A stretch of 64,000 nt of DNA from Anaeramoeba flamelloides. Taxonomy: Eukaryota > Metamonada > Anaeramoebidae. The notes under the pieces were generated by a model, which did not search any database, was not told the DNA's origin, and worked only from the letters and a program-made list of their open reading frames with translations. The translations under genes were made by a program, and so were the position numbers. The stretch is taken from the NCBI GenBank assembly GCA_027625915.1, contig JANTQA010000045.1, positions 3,737,719 through 3,801,718 of the forward strand, given 5' to 3'. Shown piece after piece: positions 11,101 through 22,719 of the stretch (its first letter is position 1; each line of letters opens with the position of its first letter).

Positions 11101-12896
11101 TTATTTTTTATGTTTATACTTAAGTTTATGTTTGTGCTTGTGCTTGTGATTATGTTTGTGCTTGTGTTTATGCTTTCTCTTTTTTCCATTTTTTTTTGTT
11201 TTTAATTTATAATATTTTTTATGGTTTGATAAGTAATTTGAATTTGAATTATAGCAAGACTCCGAATCGAAAACAGAGGCCATGGACAAATTTGAAAGGG
11301 AACTATAACTAGTGTCTGAACTAAATGCTTGATCTGAATATATTTTTTTTTTTTTTTTAACCTTTGGGGAACAATATTTCAGATTTCTTTTTTTGAGTAC
11401 TAATCTTTTCTTATTATAATCTTTTGATAGCTTGTGTTTCTTCTTTTTCTTTCCTGTAATTTTGTTATCAATTTTTTTAAATTTTTCAAATTTATATTTT
11501 CTTAATTCTTGAACATTTTTTTTTTTAATCCTTTTTATAGGTTCCTTACTATGAAAATTTTTTTCTGTAAGGTTATAATTGACAGTCTTAGTTTCCTTCT
11601 GTTGAGGTAGTTTAGATACTAAGTGGTCAATAAAACGATTGAATTCAAAATAAAATTTTTTTCGAAACTTGGACTCAATATTGTTATGCCCTGCATGCTT
11701 AATCCATACACCATCAAATTTATTGGGGAATAGCTCGTATAATTTTTTACCGTGGTTTACAGAGACAATGGTGTCGTCTGTGCCGTGAAGTACCATGACA
11801 GGCTTTTCCATCTTTGGCGCCTTCTTTAAATTGACAAACATGTCGAATGGTGCGTTACAGACCAATTTGACGACAACCCGAAATATTGAAAGGATCGGGG
11901 ACATTAACAGAACACCGCCGCACGGGTGCTTGGACGCGATTTCAAGCGCAACTGCTGTGCCTAGACTGTGCCCAAACCATAGGATCTCTTCTGCTGGAAC
12001 CCTCTTCTTGTTGATCACCCATTTGTAAACTGCCTCAGCGCTTCGATAGCAATTCCTTTCTCTCCTTTTGCCTTTCGTTTGTGGATACCCTGGGTATTCA
12101 AATAAATAAACATTGCAATTCGTTTGATGCGCGATACGAAGCGCAAATCTTTCTAGCTCATAGATGGACTCTCCATTTCCGTGTGCAAAAATAATTGTTA
12201 ATCTTTTTCTCTTGCGAAACAGTTCATCTGACTTTTCTTCGTTTTGCTTTGTTTCTTCTTTATCACCTTCTTTTTTGTTCTTTTTTTGGTTTTTTTTCAA
12301 TTTTTGTGCCTTAATGTTTTTTGTTTTTTTTGTATTTTCGTTTTGTACAATTGTGCCTATTTTTGGTGGTTGATCAAAAAGGGTGTCATTTTGTGACAAA
12401 AAAAAATAAATAAGTACAACAAAAGACAGTTAGATCAGTCAAAATTTTCTCTTTCTGATTTATTTTGACAAAAGCGTATAAATCATTTTTTGAACAAAAA
12501 AAAGGAAAAAATGGTACTTTTTTCAGAGATTTCATCCTCAGAAACTTCCGAGCTAAACTCACAGTCTTTTATTTTGGAACTGTTATTATGGTTTGTAAGA
12601 CTACGAAGAAGTTTTTCAATTTCTGTTTCATCTTCATTTTCCTCTTCAGAAGAAAAATACCATTTATTTTGACTAAAAGATCCAAACTCAGAGCCTTCAC
12701 TATCTTCACTGTCTGTGTCCGAGTAACAGCGTATTTTTACCATTTGAAATTCTTCGTTAAAATCTTGGTCTGGTGTTAATTTTAAAATTGGAATGCTTAG
12801 TTTATTTGAAGTAGTTGTGTAAAATAGATTGTCTTCCGTTATTAAAGGAATGTTTTTTGGTGGCCTAAAAACGATTCTACTCATTATTGGACCCAT
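11101..12896 (-). CDS. ABHD17-like alpha/beta-hydrolase, 2 exons
   Basis: Predicted join (minus) 12896-12518 and 12356-11101, 544 aa. No ATG opens the hydrolase core by itself. The upstream exon supplies one (MGPIMSRIVFRPP) and joins in phase across a 161-bp GTACCA...AATAG intron. The core has the ABHD17/FAM108 landmarks in order: FAHGNGE (oxyanion strand), FEYPGYPQTKG, the nucleophile elbow GHSLG (Ser about 257), HGTDD (Asp about 321) and HAGHNNIE (His about 350). ABHD17 enzymes remove palmitate from membrane proteins such as Ras. Differences from the animal family: no cysteine cluster at the N-terminus, an acidic then Lys-rich insert (about residues 60-180) before the core, and a 170-residue basic tail ending in alternating Lys/His. 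Substrate specificity is inferred from the family only. Confidence 0.8.
12357..12517 (-). other. 161-bp intron of the hydrolase gene
   Basis: GTACCATTTTTTCC at its start and CCAAAAATAG at its end on the minus strand. It joins AAA-A to GC to give a Ser codon. The pyrimidine tract before the acceptor is weak, so the exact 3' splice site is less certain than the joint itself. Confidence 0.6.
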
Positions 12897-13840
12897 TCTA
12901 AGTTTTTTTGTTGAATAAATTGCTGAGAAAAGTGTTTTATTTTTGTCTGATATTTTTTTGTTGAGATTTCTTGTTTTTCACTTTGTTGTTGGTGAATATA
13001 AAAAAAAAATGAAATGGTCTATTTTCATTTACTTCTATTTACCAAAAAAAAACGGTTGTTTGAAAACCATTTGCGTCTTTATTCACATGGATAATATGAA
13101 GCTAATTTTTTTGCAAAAAAAAAAAAATTTACAAACTGTTTGGAAAATCCTATTTGTCTGTAAATAATTTACTGTACTTTTCTTTTTTATTTAACAAAGT
13201 TTTCCACACTTGAATGATTTTTTAAAAATATTGAGATTTTCTTATTTTCTTTTTTTAAAGAAATTGAAAAAAAAAATATGTAACAGATCAAGGAAATTGA
13301 AAACTCAGGTAAACAAAATTAAACATATTGTAACTACATTTAAACTCTGAAATTGAAAAAAAGTTTTTTGTTTTTGAATTTGTTTTTAATTATTGGTACT
13401 TTTATTCCTTATCTGAATCTTTATTTTTTTTTGTTAGAAACTAAATTAATTTTCTTTAATTTATTTTTGAATTGACTAGATCTGTTACAAATTTTTTTTT
13501 TCAATTATTGTTAAAAAAAGAAAATATGAAAATACCAATCTTTTTAAAAAGTCATTCAAAAACTGAAAATTTTCAGAAAATTCGAAAGTGAATTTAAATT
13601 ATTATATTTGAAATTTTGAATTACAAAAAAAAAAATGATTGATCTTGCAAAGGAATACCATATAGATCAAAGAAACGAAATGTGTAAGTATGAGAAATTT
13701 AGGATAATTTCTAATTTTTACTTTCTCCGTTAGGAAATTTTGGAATTCAAAGGAAATTATTTCTTGAGAAAAACAATACACAAATTATTTAGGATTTCTT
13801 ACTTTTTTATTTTTATAGATTTTGAGAAGTAAATTCCAAA

Positions 13841-14283
13841 TGAATTCTGCAGAAATACCCCCAAAAACCAAACTTTTATATTGGTTATGGATTAATAGGA
13901 TCTTTTATAAACACATTCAAAGAAATGATTTATTTTTTTTATAAAAAAAGTGATTTTTTGGGTCTTTATTTATTTGTAAATAGCAACTTACAACAAATTA
14001 TGAGGTAGTAATTAAGAGTAGTATTACTTTCGGATGAAATTATTGAATTCTGAACTTTTTTGGGTCATAACTGCACTTCAATGAAAAACTGATTGATTAA
14101 ATGTCTACTTATGTAGATTTCTAGGGTTTTGATAAGTGAGGTTTTAAAGGGAATATAAAAGAAAAAACCCAAAAAATAATATTTTTTACTACAATTAATT
14201 AGGTTAGACTGGTGATAAATAATCACCAAGTACAAAAATCAATATAAAAGTTTTGTTTTTGGGGGTATTTCTGAAGAATTCAA
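13841..14283. mobile_element. MITE family M4 with about 45-bp inverted ends
   Basis: The left arm (TGAATTCTGCAGAAATACCC onward, to about 13885) and the right arm (about 14239-14283) are reverse complements with few mismatches. Both contain ACCCCCAAAAAC and AACTTTTATATTG. The 443-bp body has no coding capacity. A diverged half-copy of the left end lies near 21080-21200. Superfamily not assigned. Confidence 0.7.
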
Positions 14284-14439
14284 TAAAAACGAACATCCTG
14301 AAAAGGTGAATTTTTGTGATCTAATTGAGTTTAAAAAAAGTAAAAAACACGAAAAAAATAAAAACATAATTGGAAATAGGATAACTCCAAATTAAAAACA
14401 TTTTTTTAAATTTTTTTCATTAATTTTAATTGTTTTTAG

Positions 14440-14580
14440 CAAAATATATTTATTTTATTGCAAGTCAAATTTCACTGAGTAAAAAAATGTTGTTCCTATG
14501 TTATTGGAACTGTGAGAATGATTGTTGAAAAAAATCATAATGTTTCCATTGGGAATTTTCTTTAATTGGAAATAACCATT
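14440..14580 (+). repeat. dispersed repeat R5, part 1
   Basis: Similar to 21905-22035 (TTATTGCAAGT, ATGTTATTG, then GGAATTTTCTTT in the same order). Further matches (15290-15350 and 16590-16700 against 22110-22330) suggest the 14.4-16.7 kb stretch is a copy of the 21.9-22.3 kb unit enlarged by insertions. Confidence 0.45.
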
Positions 14581-16195
14581 TTCCGGAGAAGGTGACCAAT
14601 TGTAAATTGATCATATTTTTCCCAAAATGCCCACCAATGTAACATCTTATAAATTAATAGCGTTGTGTCTTATAAGTATACAATTATTACTTTTTAATAG
14701 CTTATTTCTAATTGTCTATTGTTTTTTTTTTAATTTAAAAATGATAAACTCGAAAAAAAAAAAATCAAAGATCTCAATTTAAATTGTTATTGTTTGAAAT
14801 TTCAACCAAAGAGTTTCACAAATACAAACTAAAGAGATACATCTTCAACTTGGTGAAAACTTTTCCTAACCAAAAAAAAATTAAAAAATACAATTTATCC
14901 CCATTCACCAAAGGTATAAGTACGCAATAATAACCTATTTGTTTCAATATTAAATGATTATTTATATTGTTAAATCTATTTTTTGTGAAAATTTCTTGTT
15001 CTGGCTCACACACTTTTATTTATCTCTTTTTGTTTTAAATTTATCTCAAAAAATACATTAACTTTATAAATAAAAAAATGAAATTTCCATTTTTAAATTT
15101 TTGATATTGTTTGTTCAACTTTTAATTTATTTGTCCATTTCGACAAAAAATTGTTTTGCTTTAAAGAAAACAATTTCTGTTGAAATATGTTTGAAATGAC
15201 CATATTTCCATGAAAATTGTTGAGTTTTAAAATCGACATCTTCCCACAAAAATGGTCACTGGTTTACTGATAATTTTGGTTTTTCATTTTTTATGAAATA
15301 TCAAGCTTTATTAGATTTATTCAACAGATATCAACTATTCTCACATAGGTATTTTATTAAACACCATTCCATAATTTGGACACCCAAAATAAAAAATATA
15401 CAAAAAAAAATCTCAATTTATTATATTTTATCAAACATAAGATTAAACCACATGAAATTGATACTTATTAATGTTTTTATAAGCAATTGTATATTGAAAC
15501 GACCTCGATTGAAAATTTTTGGTTTATATTCCCTCCTATTTGGAATAAATTTGTTATTTTTATAAAAAGAAGAATATTTGGGTGAGTTATTTTTTTTTAC
15601 AAGTTCTGATCATTAAAGTATGGAAAGTTTTTTTGAACCTCAAAATGTTGTTCTGCAATTTTCAATTTTTAGTGTTTCTACATTAGACGATAATTCCTCT
15701 CATCTTTGAAATGTTTCAAAACTAAAGCAATTTTTGAAGAGGTTTGTTAATATAGTTGTTAGAGATTAGAGTTTTGGAGAATATTTTTTATTGTCTCTCT
15801 TTGAAAATATCGTTTCTTTTTGGAGTTTTTTTATTTGTCAAAAATTACTTTTAATTTTTAAAAAGTTTTTAATTTCACAAATAAATTTAAAAAACAAATT
15901 ATAGTTAAATGAAATACTCAAAATGAATTCTACCAAGATGAAATCGACTTAACGTATATAAAAGAATTATTTCAGATATTTAAGAATATAAATTATTGGA
16001 TGGTATTTGAGATTGGAGAATGGTATTATTTTAACAATAAAACCCCTTTTATTAATATTTTGAAGAGCTGATAGATCAAGAATTTTTATTCTTATAATAC
16101 TAGTAGTATTTGGCTTAATAAAATAAAATATAAAATTTTATCAAAATAGGTTAATTATTAAAGAATACCCAAAAAAATCGAGGTAGGTCCATCAA

Positions 16196-16600
16196 AAAAA
16201 AAAAAAAAATTTAAAACCCAAAAAGAAAAATTGATGTGTCCAAAATAATGAAACGAGCAGATACACAAAATATATTTGTAGATTTGTTAAAATTACTCCA
16301 ACAATGGTTGATCGATCAAATGATAAGATACCATGGACTGATTGTATGTGGTTTTTCTATTTAAACAATTTAACACTAACCCTTCTTTCAACCATCGAAA
16401 AAAAATTCCAGATCTAACTAAACAGATTACGTAACTGAAAAAAAGGAAATGAAAGCAAAACAAAAAATGAAATAATAGAAATAGTTTGTAAAATCAAAAT
16501 TATTCCCATATTGAATTTAAAGTGTGCATTGTTATTCTTTCAACTATTTGAGCTGTATTTATATTTTTGTAATTTAGTTTACTTATTTATAATCTGTCCT
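16196..16600 (+). repeat. dispersed repeat R4, copy 1
   Basis: About 400 bp, present inverted at 27240-27600. Shared blocks include AAAATAATGAAAC, ATATATTTGTA, TATGTGGTTTTTC, AGTTTGTAAAATCAAAATTA and TTGAATTTAAAGTG. No ORF. Confidence 0.6.
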
Positions 16601-17055
16601 TCAAAGGTCAATTATAAAAAATAATTGATATTTGGAATTTTTTTTTCTGTTCCTTTCAAGAAACAAAGTTTCGAATTTTCGGAGATTTTTGAACCATAGC
16701 TTCAACAGAGGATATATTTTGTTGTGCAACACATTTAACTTTCGGAATTTTTATGGACAAGTGTGGTTCAATTAATAGACGAAAAAATATCTATAATAAA
16801 AAATATTTTCATTTTTTTATTGTAATTTAAGGGAGGAGTTTAGAATTCCTCTTGTTTGCCCGAATTCCTAAACTTGAATTTAGAAATCGTATAATAGATT
16901 CAAACATAGTCTTATTATCTACTAGAGCGAATAAAGATATTGAATCTTGTTTATTAATAATATTATAAATATTATTATTATTTAAAATAAGTGAAAAATT
17001 ATTTTTTTCTAATTCAGAAATCCAGATTTTACGATTATTGTCATAGGCTGGGCAG

Positions 17056-17141
17056 TCGTTAGGTTTTCCAGAATTCAAAAGAATAGAGTAAAATCAAAGA
17101 TTTTACGCAATTCTTTTGAATCCTGGAAAACCTAGACACGA
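17056..17141 (+). mobile_element. modular hairpin, type Y, single
   Basis: Inserted in the LINE between GGGCAG and CAGAGAAAATG. Begins TCGTTAGG and ends CCTAGACACGA. The whole 86 nt can fold: AGGTTTTCCAGAATTC pairs with GAATCCTGGAAAACCT, and the inner GTAAAATC pairs with GATTTTAC around a 3-nt loop. The uninterrupted LINE at 52377-52395 shows the site without it. Confidence 0.75.
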
Positions 17142-17315
17142 TCACAGAGAAAATGATCCAAATCTTCAATGATATCCAAATCTTTATTTATTTTACACAA
17201 TTGACAAAATTGTGATTTATTTTTGTTCATAAAATAAGAATATCTATTAAGATAATTTGTATAATTTCTTAACTTTAGAATAGAAGTTGAACCCTTCCAT
17301 TTTAAATATTTTTTG

Positions 17316-17404
17316 TCGTTAGGTTTTTTTTAATTTAAGAAATAAACAGAAAATTTTAATAAATTTTCGGTTTATTTCTTAAATTAAAAAAAACCTAGAC
17401 ACGA
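17316..17404 (+). mobile_element. modular hairpin, type Z, single
   Basis: Inserted between ATTTTTTG and CTGTTTGTTAA of the LINE; copy A at about 52550-52570 has the empty site. Begins TCGTTAGG, ends CCTAGACACGA, with arms of about 36 bp (AATTTAAGAAATAAAC with GTTTATTTCTTAAATT, one or two mismatches) and a loop of a few nt. No target duplication is obvious. Confidence 0.75.
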
Positions 17405-17874
17405 CTGTTTGTTAATATTTCCCTGTATCAAAATTATTTTCAAATAATTTTGTACTTTCCAACTTTAACTATTTTTTAATTGATTAATTCGGTAAACTTC
17501 GAGTTCAGATTCTAATTCAAAAATATTTTCATTTAATTCTTTCTATTCCAATTGAGAGAGTCTATATCGCAAGTTAATTCTTTAATTATTTGTTTTTTTT
17601 CATCAAAGTTTCAAAAAAAAGAAATTAATAATAAAATAATTTTAATCAAATATAATTTATTTTAAATAGTTATAATTGATCCAAATTTAGAATTTATTTT
17701 AAAGTTAGAATTTAATTTATTAAATTGTGCTTTAATAATATTATGTTTATTATTATCTTTGCCAAAAAAAATATTAATATATCAAAAAAAGAATTGATCT
17801 TTAGAATTTAATTTGGTTCTTGTTAATCAATAAATTAAATATCCTACTTTGTATTTTTTTTTAAAAAAAAAAAA

Positions 17875-19697
17875 TTAATTTTCTTCTTTGGCTTCAATCC
17901 TTATTGGCTTTATTTGTTCATCTCCAATCTGAGAAATAGTATTGCTTTCTTTATCTTCTTCTTTTTCTTCTTTGTTATTCTCATTTTCTTCAATTTGGAC
18001 ATCTTCCTCATTTTCTTGATCAACATTATCATTTTCACTTTTTTCCTTCTTCAAGTCATCTTCTTTTTCTTCTTCTTCATCTTCTTTCTCGTCTTCTTCT
18101 TCTTTTTCTTCAATTTGAATGTCTTCCAGATTTTCTTCATCAACATTATCGTTTTCACTTTTTTCCTTCTTCAAGTCCTCTTCTTTTTTTTCTTCATCTT
18201 CTTTTTCTTCTTTTTTCTTCTCATTTTCTTCAATTTTAACATCTTCCTCATTTTCTTCATCAAAATTGTCATTTTCTTTTTCATCATCATCATCATCTTC
18301 TTCTTCTTTATCTTCTTTCTCGTCTTCTTCTTCTTTTTCTTCAATTTGGACATCTTCCTCATTTTCTTCATCAACATTATCATTTTCACTTTTTTCCTTC
18401 TTCAAGTCATCTTCTTTTTCTTCTTCTTCATCTTCTTTCTCGTCTTCTTCTTCTTTTTCTTCAATTTGAATGTCTTCCAGATTTTCTTCATCAACATTAT
18501 CGTTTTCACTTTTTTCCTTCTTCAAGTCCTCTTCTTTTTTCTCTTCATCTTCTTTTTCTTTATTCTCTTCTTCTTCCTCTCCTTCTTTATCCTCATTTTT
18601 TTCTTCAATTGTCACATTGTCTATATTTTCATTTTCTTGGGTATTTTTTAAATTTTGATTTTTATTCAATTCAATATTTTTTTCATTTTTATTTGTATTA
18701 TCAGTCTTTTTTTTTTTAATTGTTTTTTTTTTTATTAATTTATTTGATTTTTTTTGATTTATTTCTTTTCCTTTTTGTAATATCTTTTTTTTACCTCTCC
18801 CCCTTCCTCTTCCTTTACCCTTGGTTAATGTTTTTTTAGTTCCAGCTACCTTGGTAACTGTTTTTTTAATTTCAGTAACCTTGGCTTTATTTGTGCCTCT
18901 AACTCTCCCCTTACTTTTAAGTGTGGGTTTACTTAAAACAATTTTGGTGATACCTCTACCTTTGCCTCTGCCTTTTACTCTTCCCCTTCCCCTGCCTCTG
19001 CCTCTGCCTCTACCCCTGCCTCTTCCTCTGCCTCTGCCTTTTCCTTTGATCTCTCTAATTGAGGTCATACTTACTGATCGTTGTCTTAAATCTCTTGCAT
19101 CCTTTGGTAAAATTTTTCTTCTACTAAATCGTTTTTTCGATTTTTCTTCGTTTGGGGTATTTCCTTTATTTGCCAATTTTTTATGTGTTGTATTATTCCC
19201 AGAATTAATTATAGTTGATTGTTTAGTTTTTTTCTTTGGTATTCTTTTTCGAATAATTTTTTTTTTTCGATCAGATTTGTTTGATTTGGAAACAGTTTTT
19301 TGGCTTTTTGATTTTTCATCTTTTGGTGTTTTAGAAATATGGGTTGTAGTTTTTGGTGTTGACCTGGTCTTTTGAATGCGAATATTTAGCTTTTTAGAAC
19401 CAGTACCAATAGTTTTTATTCGTTTTTTTGTTGTTTTTGCTTTGATTTCAACAACTGTCTCTTTTCCTTTTACTTTTTCTGCTGTTTTAACATTTCCTCT
19501 TCCCTTTCCCCTGCCTCTTCCTTTTGCTCTTCCTCTTCCTCTTCCTTTGGTTAATGTTTTTTTAGTTCCAGCTACTTTGGTAACTGTTTTTTTACTTCCT
19601 GTGGGCTTTGGATTTGATTTTATTTTTGCCTTTCCTCTGCCTCTTCCTTTTGATTTTCCTTTTCCTTTTCCTCTTCCTCTTCCTTTCGAAGTTTTTA
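17875..19697 (-). CDS. RG-rich / acidic repeat protein, 5' exon not found
   Basis: The frame is open on the minus strand from 19737 to a TAA at 17875, but has no ATG until about 19066. The upstream start is probably on a separate short exon joined at a TAG acceptor near 19698. The encoded chain (about 606 aa visible) has three zones. First come Lys-rich stretches with two blocks of alternating Gly-Arg/Gly-Lys. Next is a Lys/Thr-rich middle in which KKTVTKVAGTKKTLTKG occurs twice. Last is a C-terminal third of Glu/Asp/Lys repeats (LKKEKSENDNVDEEN, then IEEKEEEDEKED). The acidic part contains a 351-bp (117-codon) near-identical duplication. RG-rich plus acidic tails are typical of nucleolar, RNA-binding or chromatin proteins. 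That role is inferred, and no folded domain is visible. Confidence 0.6.
18010..18560 (-). repeat. 351-bp tandem coding duplication
   Basis: The block around GTCTTCCAGATTTTCTTCAT at 18121 recurs at 18472, exactly 351 bp apart, with almost identical flanks over 150 bp. The reading frame is preserved (117 codons). Shorter repeats of about 40 codons sit inside it. Confidence 0.8.
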
Positions 19698-20425
19698 CTA
19701 TTTTATTATTCGTTCCATAACGTTTGATAAAAAGTTTTTAAAAAAAAAAAAATGTTAAGTAAATGAATAAAACAAATTTTTTTTTATTAGACATAGGGGA
19801 TTTTACATAATTTGGATACCTATATATATATATAAAATTTTAATTTTAATTTTTGAGAGCTATGCTTGAATAATTTGTTATACAGTATTCAAAAATAGTC
19901 TTTCGAAATCGAAAAGTTTTGATTTGTAGATTTTTTATTTTATAATTTATATTACACTGTTTGTATTTCATAATATCGATCCTTTAAGGGAGTAGCAACT
20001 ATAAAGTCAAAATTTTACCTTTTTTACCAATTTCTAAATCGGATCATAAAAAAACTGTATTGTTTACTTTCGCAGAGTACAGTTAATTTTTAGTATTCAA
20101 AGCACTTGATTCAAAATAATTAATATTAAATTTTTTTTCACAAGTAAAATTAAATGCCTAATAGGATGCTAAGTTGATTTTTTTCTTAACAACTTTTTGA
20201 AATGTTTAATGATTTATCTTTTTGTCACTTATATCAATATTCTACTGTGGCATTTTATTTTATGATTGAAAAAAAAAAATTAAATGAATTTATTTTAAAA
20301 AAAACTTTTTAATTCATAAAAACAAACAATAAACCCAGTGAAAGTAAATAATTACATTTTTCTGATCCCAATTAAAAATCGGTAAAAAGGTAAAATTGTT
20401 GACTTTTGGTATTACACTCTTCCTA

Positions 20426-20937
20426 TATAGTAGTGAAAAAAATACCGGAAATGAAAAAAATCCTGGACATGATTTTTAAATTGTGAATATTAGCAAAATC
20501 ATTGTTTAATTTCTTTTATTTTAAATCAAATCATTTTTTTATTTAAGAATCAAACTTTTAAAATTATAACCCACCCACTTATTAGAGTGATGATTAATCA
20601 AATTACACTTGTTCCAAAACACCATTCATTCAATCAAAAAAACACGAATAAAAATAATCTTTTTCCAAATTCATAGTAAGCCTCTATAAAACTAGATTGT
20701 TTTTTCAAAAAAAGTAGATCGACTTTTGCTATCAAACAATTAATTGAGTATTCTTGAGACAGCCTATTTTAATGAACTTTGGATAGGTTTATTACTACAA
20801 TTCATAAAAAATTTGGTTATTTATAAAAAGGATTTGATTGAAAAGAAATGCAATTACACATCAGTTTTCCGAATATTCACAATTTAAAAATCTTGTCTGG
20901 GATTTTTTTTGTGTCCGGTATTTTTTTCAATACTATA
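20426..20937. mobile_element. MITE family M1, copy 2 (best preserved ends)
   Basis: 512 bp with inverted ends TATAGTAGTGAAAAAAATAC and its near-perfect complement TATTTTTTTCAATACTATA. Only one mismatch lies in about 23 bp. The TA-rich ends suggest a TA target, as in Tc1/mariner-type MITEs. No coding capacity. Confidence 0.8.
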
Positions 20938-21904
20938 ATTTAACTTTCTCTTAAAATTTAATCGTGGACAATAAGAGTTAGATCAAAAAACTAGAGAGAG
21001 ATCCAGAAACTATCTTCAGATCTTTCATTTTGTATTTAGCTTATTGCAAAAAATTTTGAAATTTAAGTTGGTACGTTCTAAATGAATTCTTATGGTACAT
21101 TACAAAGACCAACCTTTTATATTAGTTAAGGTTAATACGATCTTTTGTCAACAGATTAAAAGATATTATTTTTTACAAAAATTGTTGTTTATTGGCGTTT
21201 TTATTTTTTGTTCTACTTGAAAATGTCACTTATTAAGTCCTTAAAAATACATCTAAAAAGATATTAATTCAATTACTTTTTCATATCATTGAGTAATTAA
21301 TATTTTGCTATTAATTACTCAGTGAAATCAAATAAATTTACCAGAATCATTACTATACTTCATTACAAGGTTCTTATTAGTTGGTGGGAATTTACAAAAG
21401 AACCAAAAATAAAATATAAATTCTCAGAAAAAAACATCTTTTTTGTCCAAAATAATTATTTTACTCCACAGATAAAGGATCCGAAAAAACCTTAACTAAC
21501 TTGAAGAATTAGCTTTTGTATTGTTTATTGAAAATTCATTCGGTGACTCCATTCTTAAACTACAGTTTTTAAGTTTAGATTGGGTGAACAAAATCAATTA
21601 ACTGAAGAAAATTAAAAATCTTGTTTAACTTTTGTTTTCCCAATTGTGAACTCTCTTTTGTTCAGTAAAAAAAAAAAAAACACATTTTTTATTTAAATCT
21701 ATCAGATATTTTATTATTATCAAAGTAAACCATTTTCCAGTCAAAGTACCCCAGTTGTGGTGGGTGAATTACACGTGTTCAAAGGGTTTGAATGGATATT
21801 AGAAGAAAAATATTTTTATTTTGGAAAATTTCAAAATTGAAAATCATTTTTTCACATTTTTACTTTTTTTTTTTCAATTTGTTTTATACCCCTAATAAGT
21901 TTAC

Positions 21905-22330
21905 AAATTTTTTTTTATTGCAAGTTTGAAAAGTTATTTGGTAAAAACGTGTTATTCTCATGTTATTGATAAAGCAAAAATGATTTCGAGAAATGATTTT
22001 GATTTATTTCTATTGGAATTTTCTTTGGATCTTCAATTCGGAGATCAAAATGAACATTGTTGTTTTTCTCAATATATCCCTAAGAATTTTTGTTTTTCTA
22101 TTTTTATGAAAATCTATTGATTTATTAGATTTATTTCAGGTGGATCAACTATTCTTTGATTTGTTTATTATTCTACTTATTTCTTATTTAATCTTCAAAG
22201 TTCATTTATAAAAAATATTTGATATATGAAAAAAATGTTGGTATCCTTTGACAGAAACAAAGTTTTATAGTTTTTGGAAAAATGTCAAATTTAGTAAAAA
22301 AAAACTTAAAATATTAAGACATCAATTTTA
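21905..22330 (+). repeat. dispersed repeat R5, compact copy
   Basis: Matches separate blocks at 14440-14580, 15290-15350 and 16590-16700 in the same order. A 64-codon ORF at 21926-22120 lies in it and is not supported as a gene. Confidence 0.45.
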
Positions 22331-22505
22331 TAACATGCTTTGTAAGCTTAATTTTATATATATTTGCCAATTCCTTATCATTTCAAATTATGTTGTACAA
22401 AAGAAAATATTATTAATTTAGTCTACTTATTACTAAAGTTAATAAAAAAGAACTTGAAAAATTAATCAATAAATGCAAATTAAAAATGGTTCAATGTTTA
22501 AAATC

Positions 22506-22507
<2 letters not shown>

Positions 22508-22547
<40 letters not shown>
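22508..22547. repeat. (TA)n microsatellite
   Basis: A run of about 18 TA dinucleotides after GTG and before TTTAAAG. Confidence 0.9.
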
Positions 22548-22548
<1 letters not shown>

Positions 22549-22719
22549 AAGAGTAACAGGATTAATTCTGTCTGTAAAATTCAAAGTAACAAAATTCAAA
22601 TTTTATCTCACAGTTCAAAAAGGAAGTGTTAAATTTAAATTGGGAAAATTTTTATTTCCAAGTGCTTTTGCAAAGATCTTGGGTTTTTTTCAATCTTTCA
22701 ATTAATTTGAAGGAAAAAA

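Larger units (their letters stand above)
12897..16824. other. intergenic, repeat-rich
   Basis: No supported gene. It contains a MITE with long inverted ends (13841-14283), a block similar to 21905-22330 and a 400-bp dispersed repeat (16196-16600). A 90-codon ATG ORF at 15293-15565 lies within repeat sequence and is not credible as a gene. Confidence 0.5.
16820..17860 (-). mobile_element. 5'-truncated LINE relic carrying two hairpin insertions
   Basis: This is the 3' part of the LINE seen at 52138-55925: poly(T) at the left (a 3' A-tail on the minus strand), then the ORF2 C-terminus ending NSKLLP at 16827. The first 230 bp are almost identical to 52159-52390. Two hairpins interrupt it (17056-17141 and 17316-17404). 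Beyond about 17540 it diverges from copy A, so it belongs to a related subfamily or is rearranged. It is directly followed by the repeat-protein gene on the same strand. Confidence 0.75.
19738..22719. other. intergenic, repeat-rich
   Basis: No supported gene. It contains MITE M1 copy 2 (20426-20937), a half-copy of the M4 end near 21080-21200, repeat R5 (21905-22330) and a (TA)n microsatellite. The remainder is A/T noise. Confidence 0.5.

Noticed and set aside
15293-15565. 90-codon ORF
   Set aside because: Lies in a dispersed repeat region and has no recognisable motif.
17056-17141. Integron attC site
   Set aside because: GTTAGG resembles the attC core GTTRRRY and the site is a hairpin, but the context is a eukaryotic LINE, the brackets are in the wrong order for attC and there is no integrase or cassette gene.
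17316-17404. Helitron end
   Set aside because: A TC start and a hairpin followed by CTAG fit loosely, but the conserved sequence continues past CTAG (ACACGA) and there is no A/T target rule.
17914-19720. Plus-strand ORFs rich in Phe/Ser or Pro/Leu
   Set aside because: Mirror images of the minus-strand acidic and RG-rich coding sequence.
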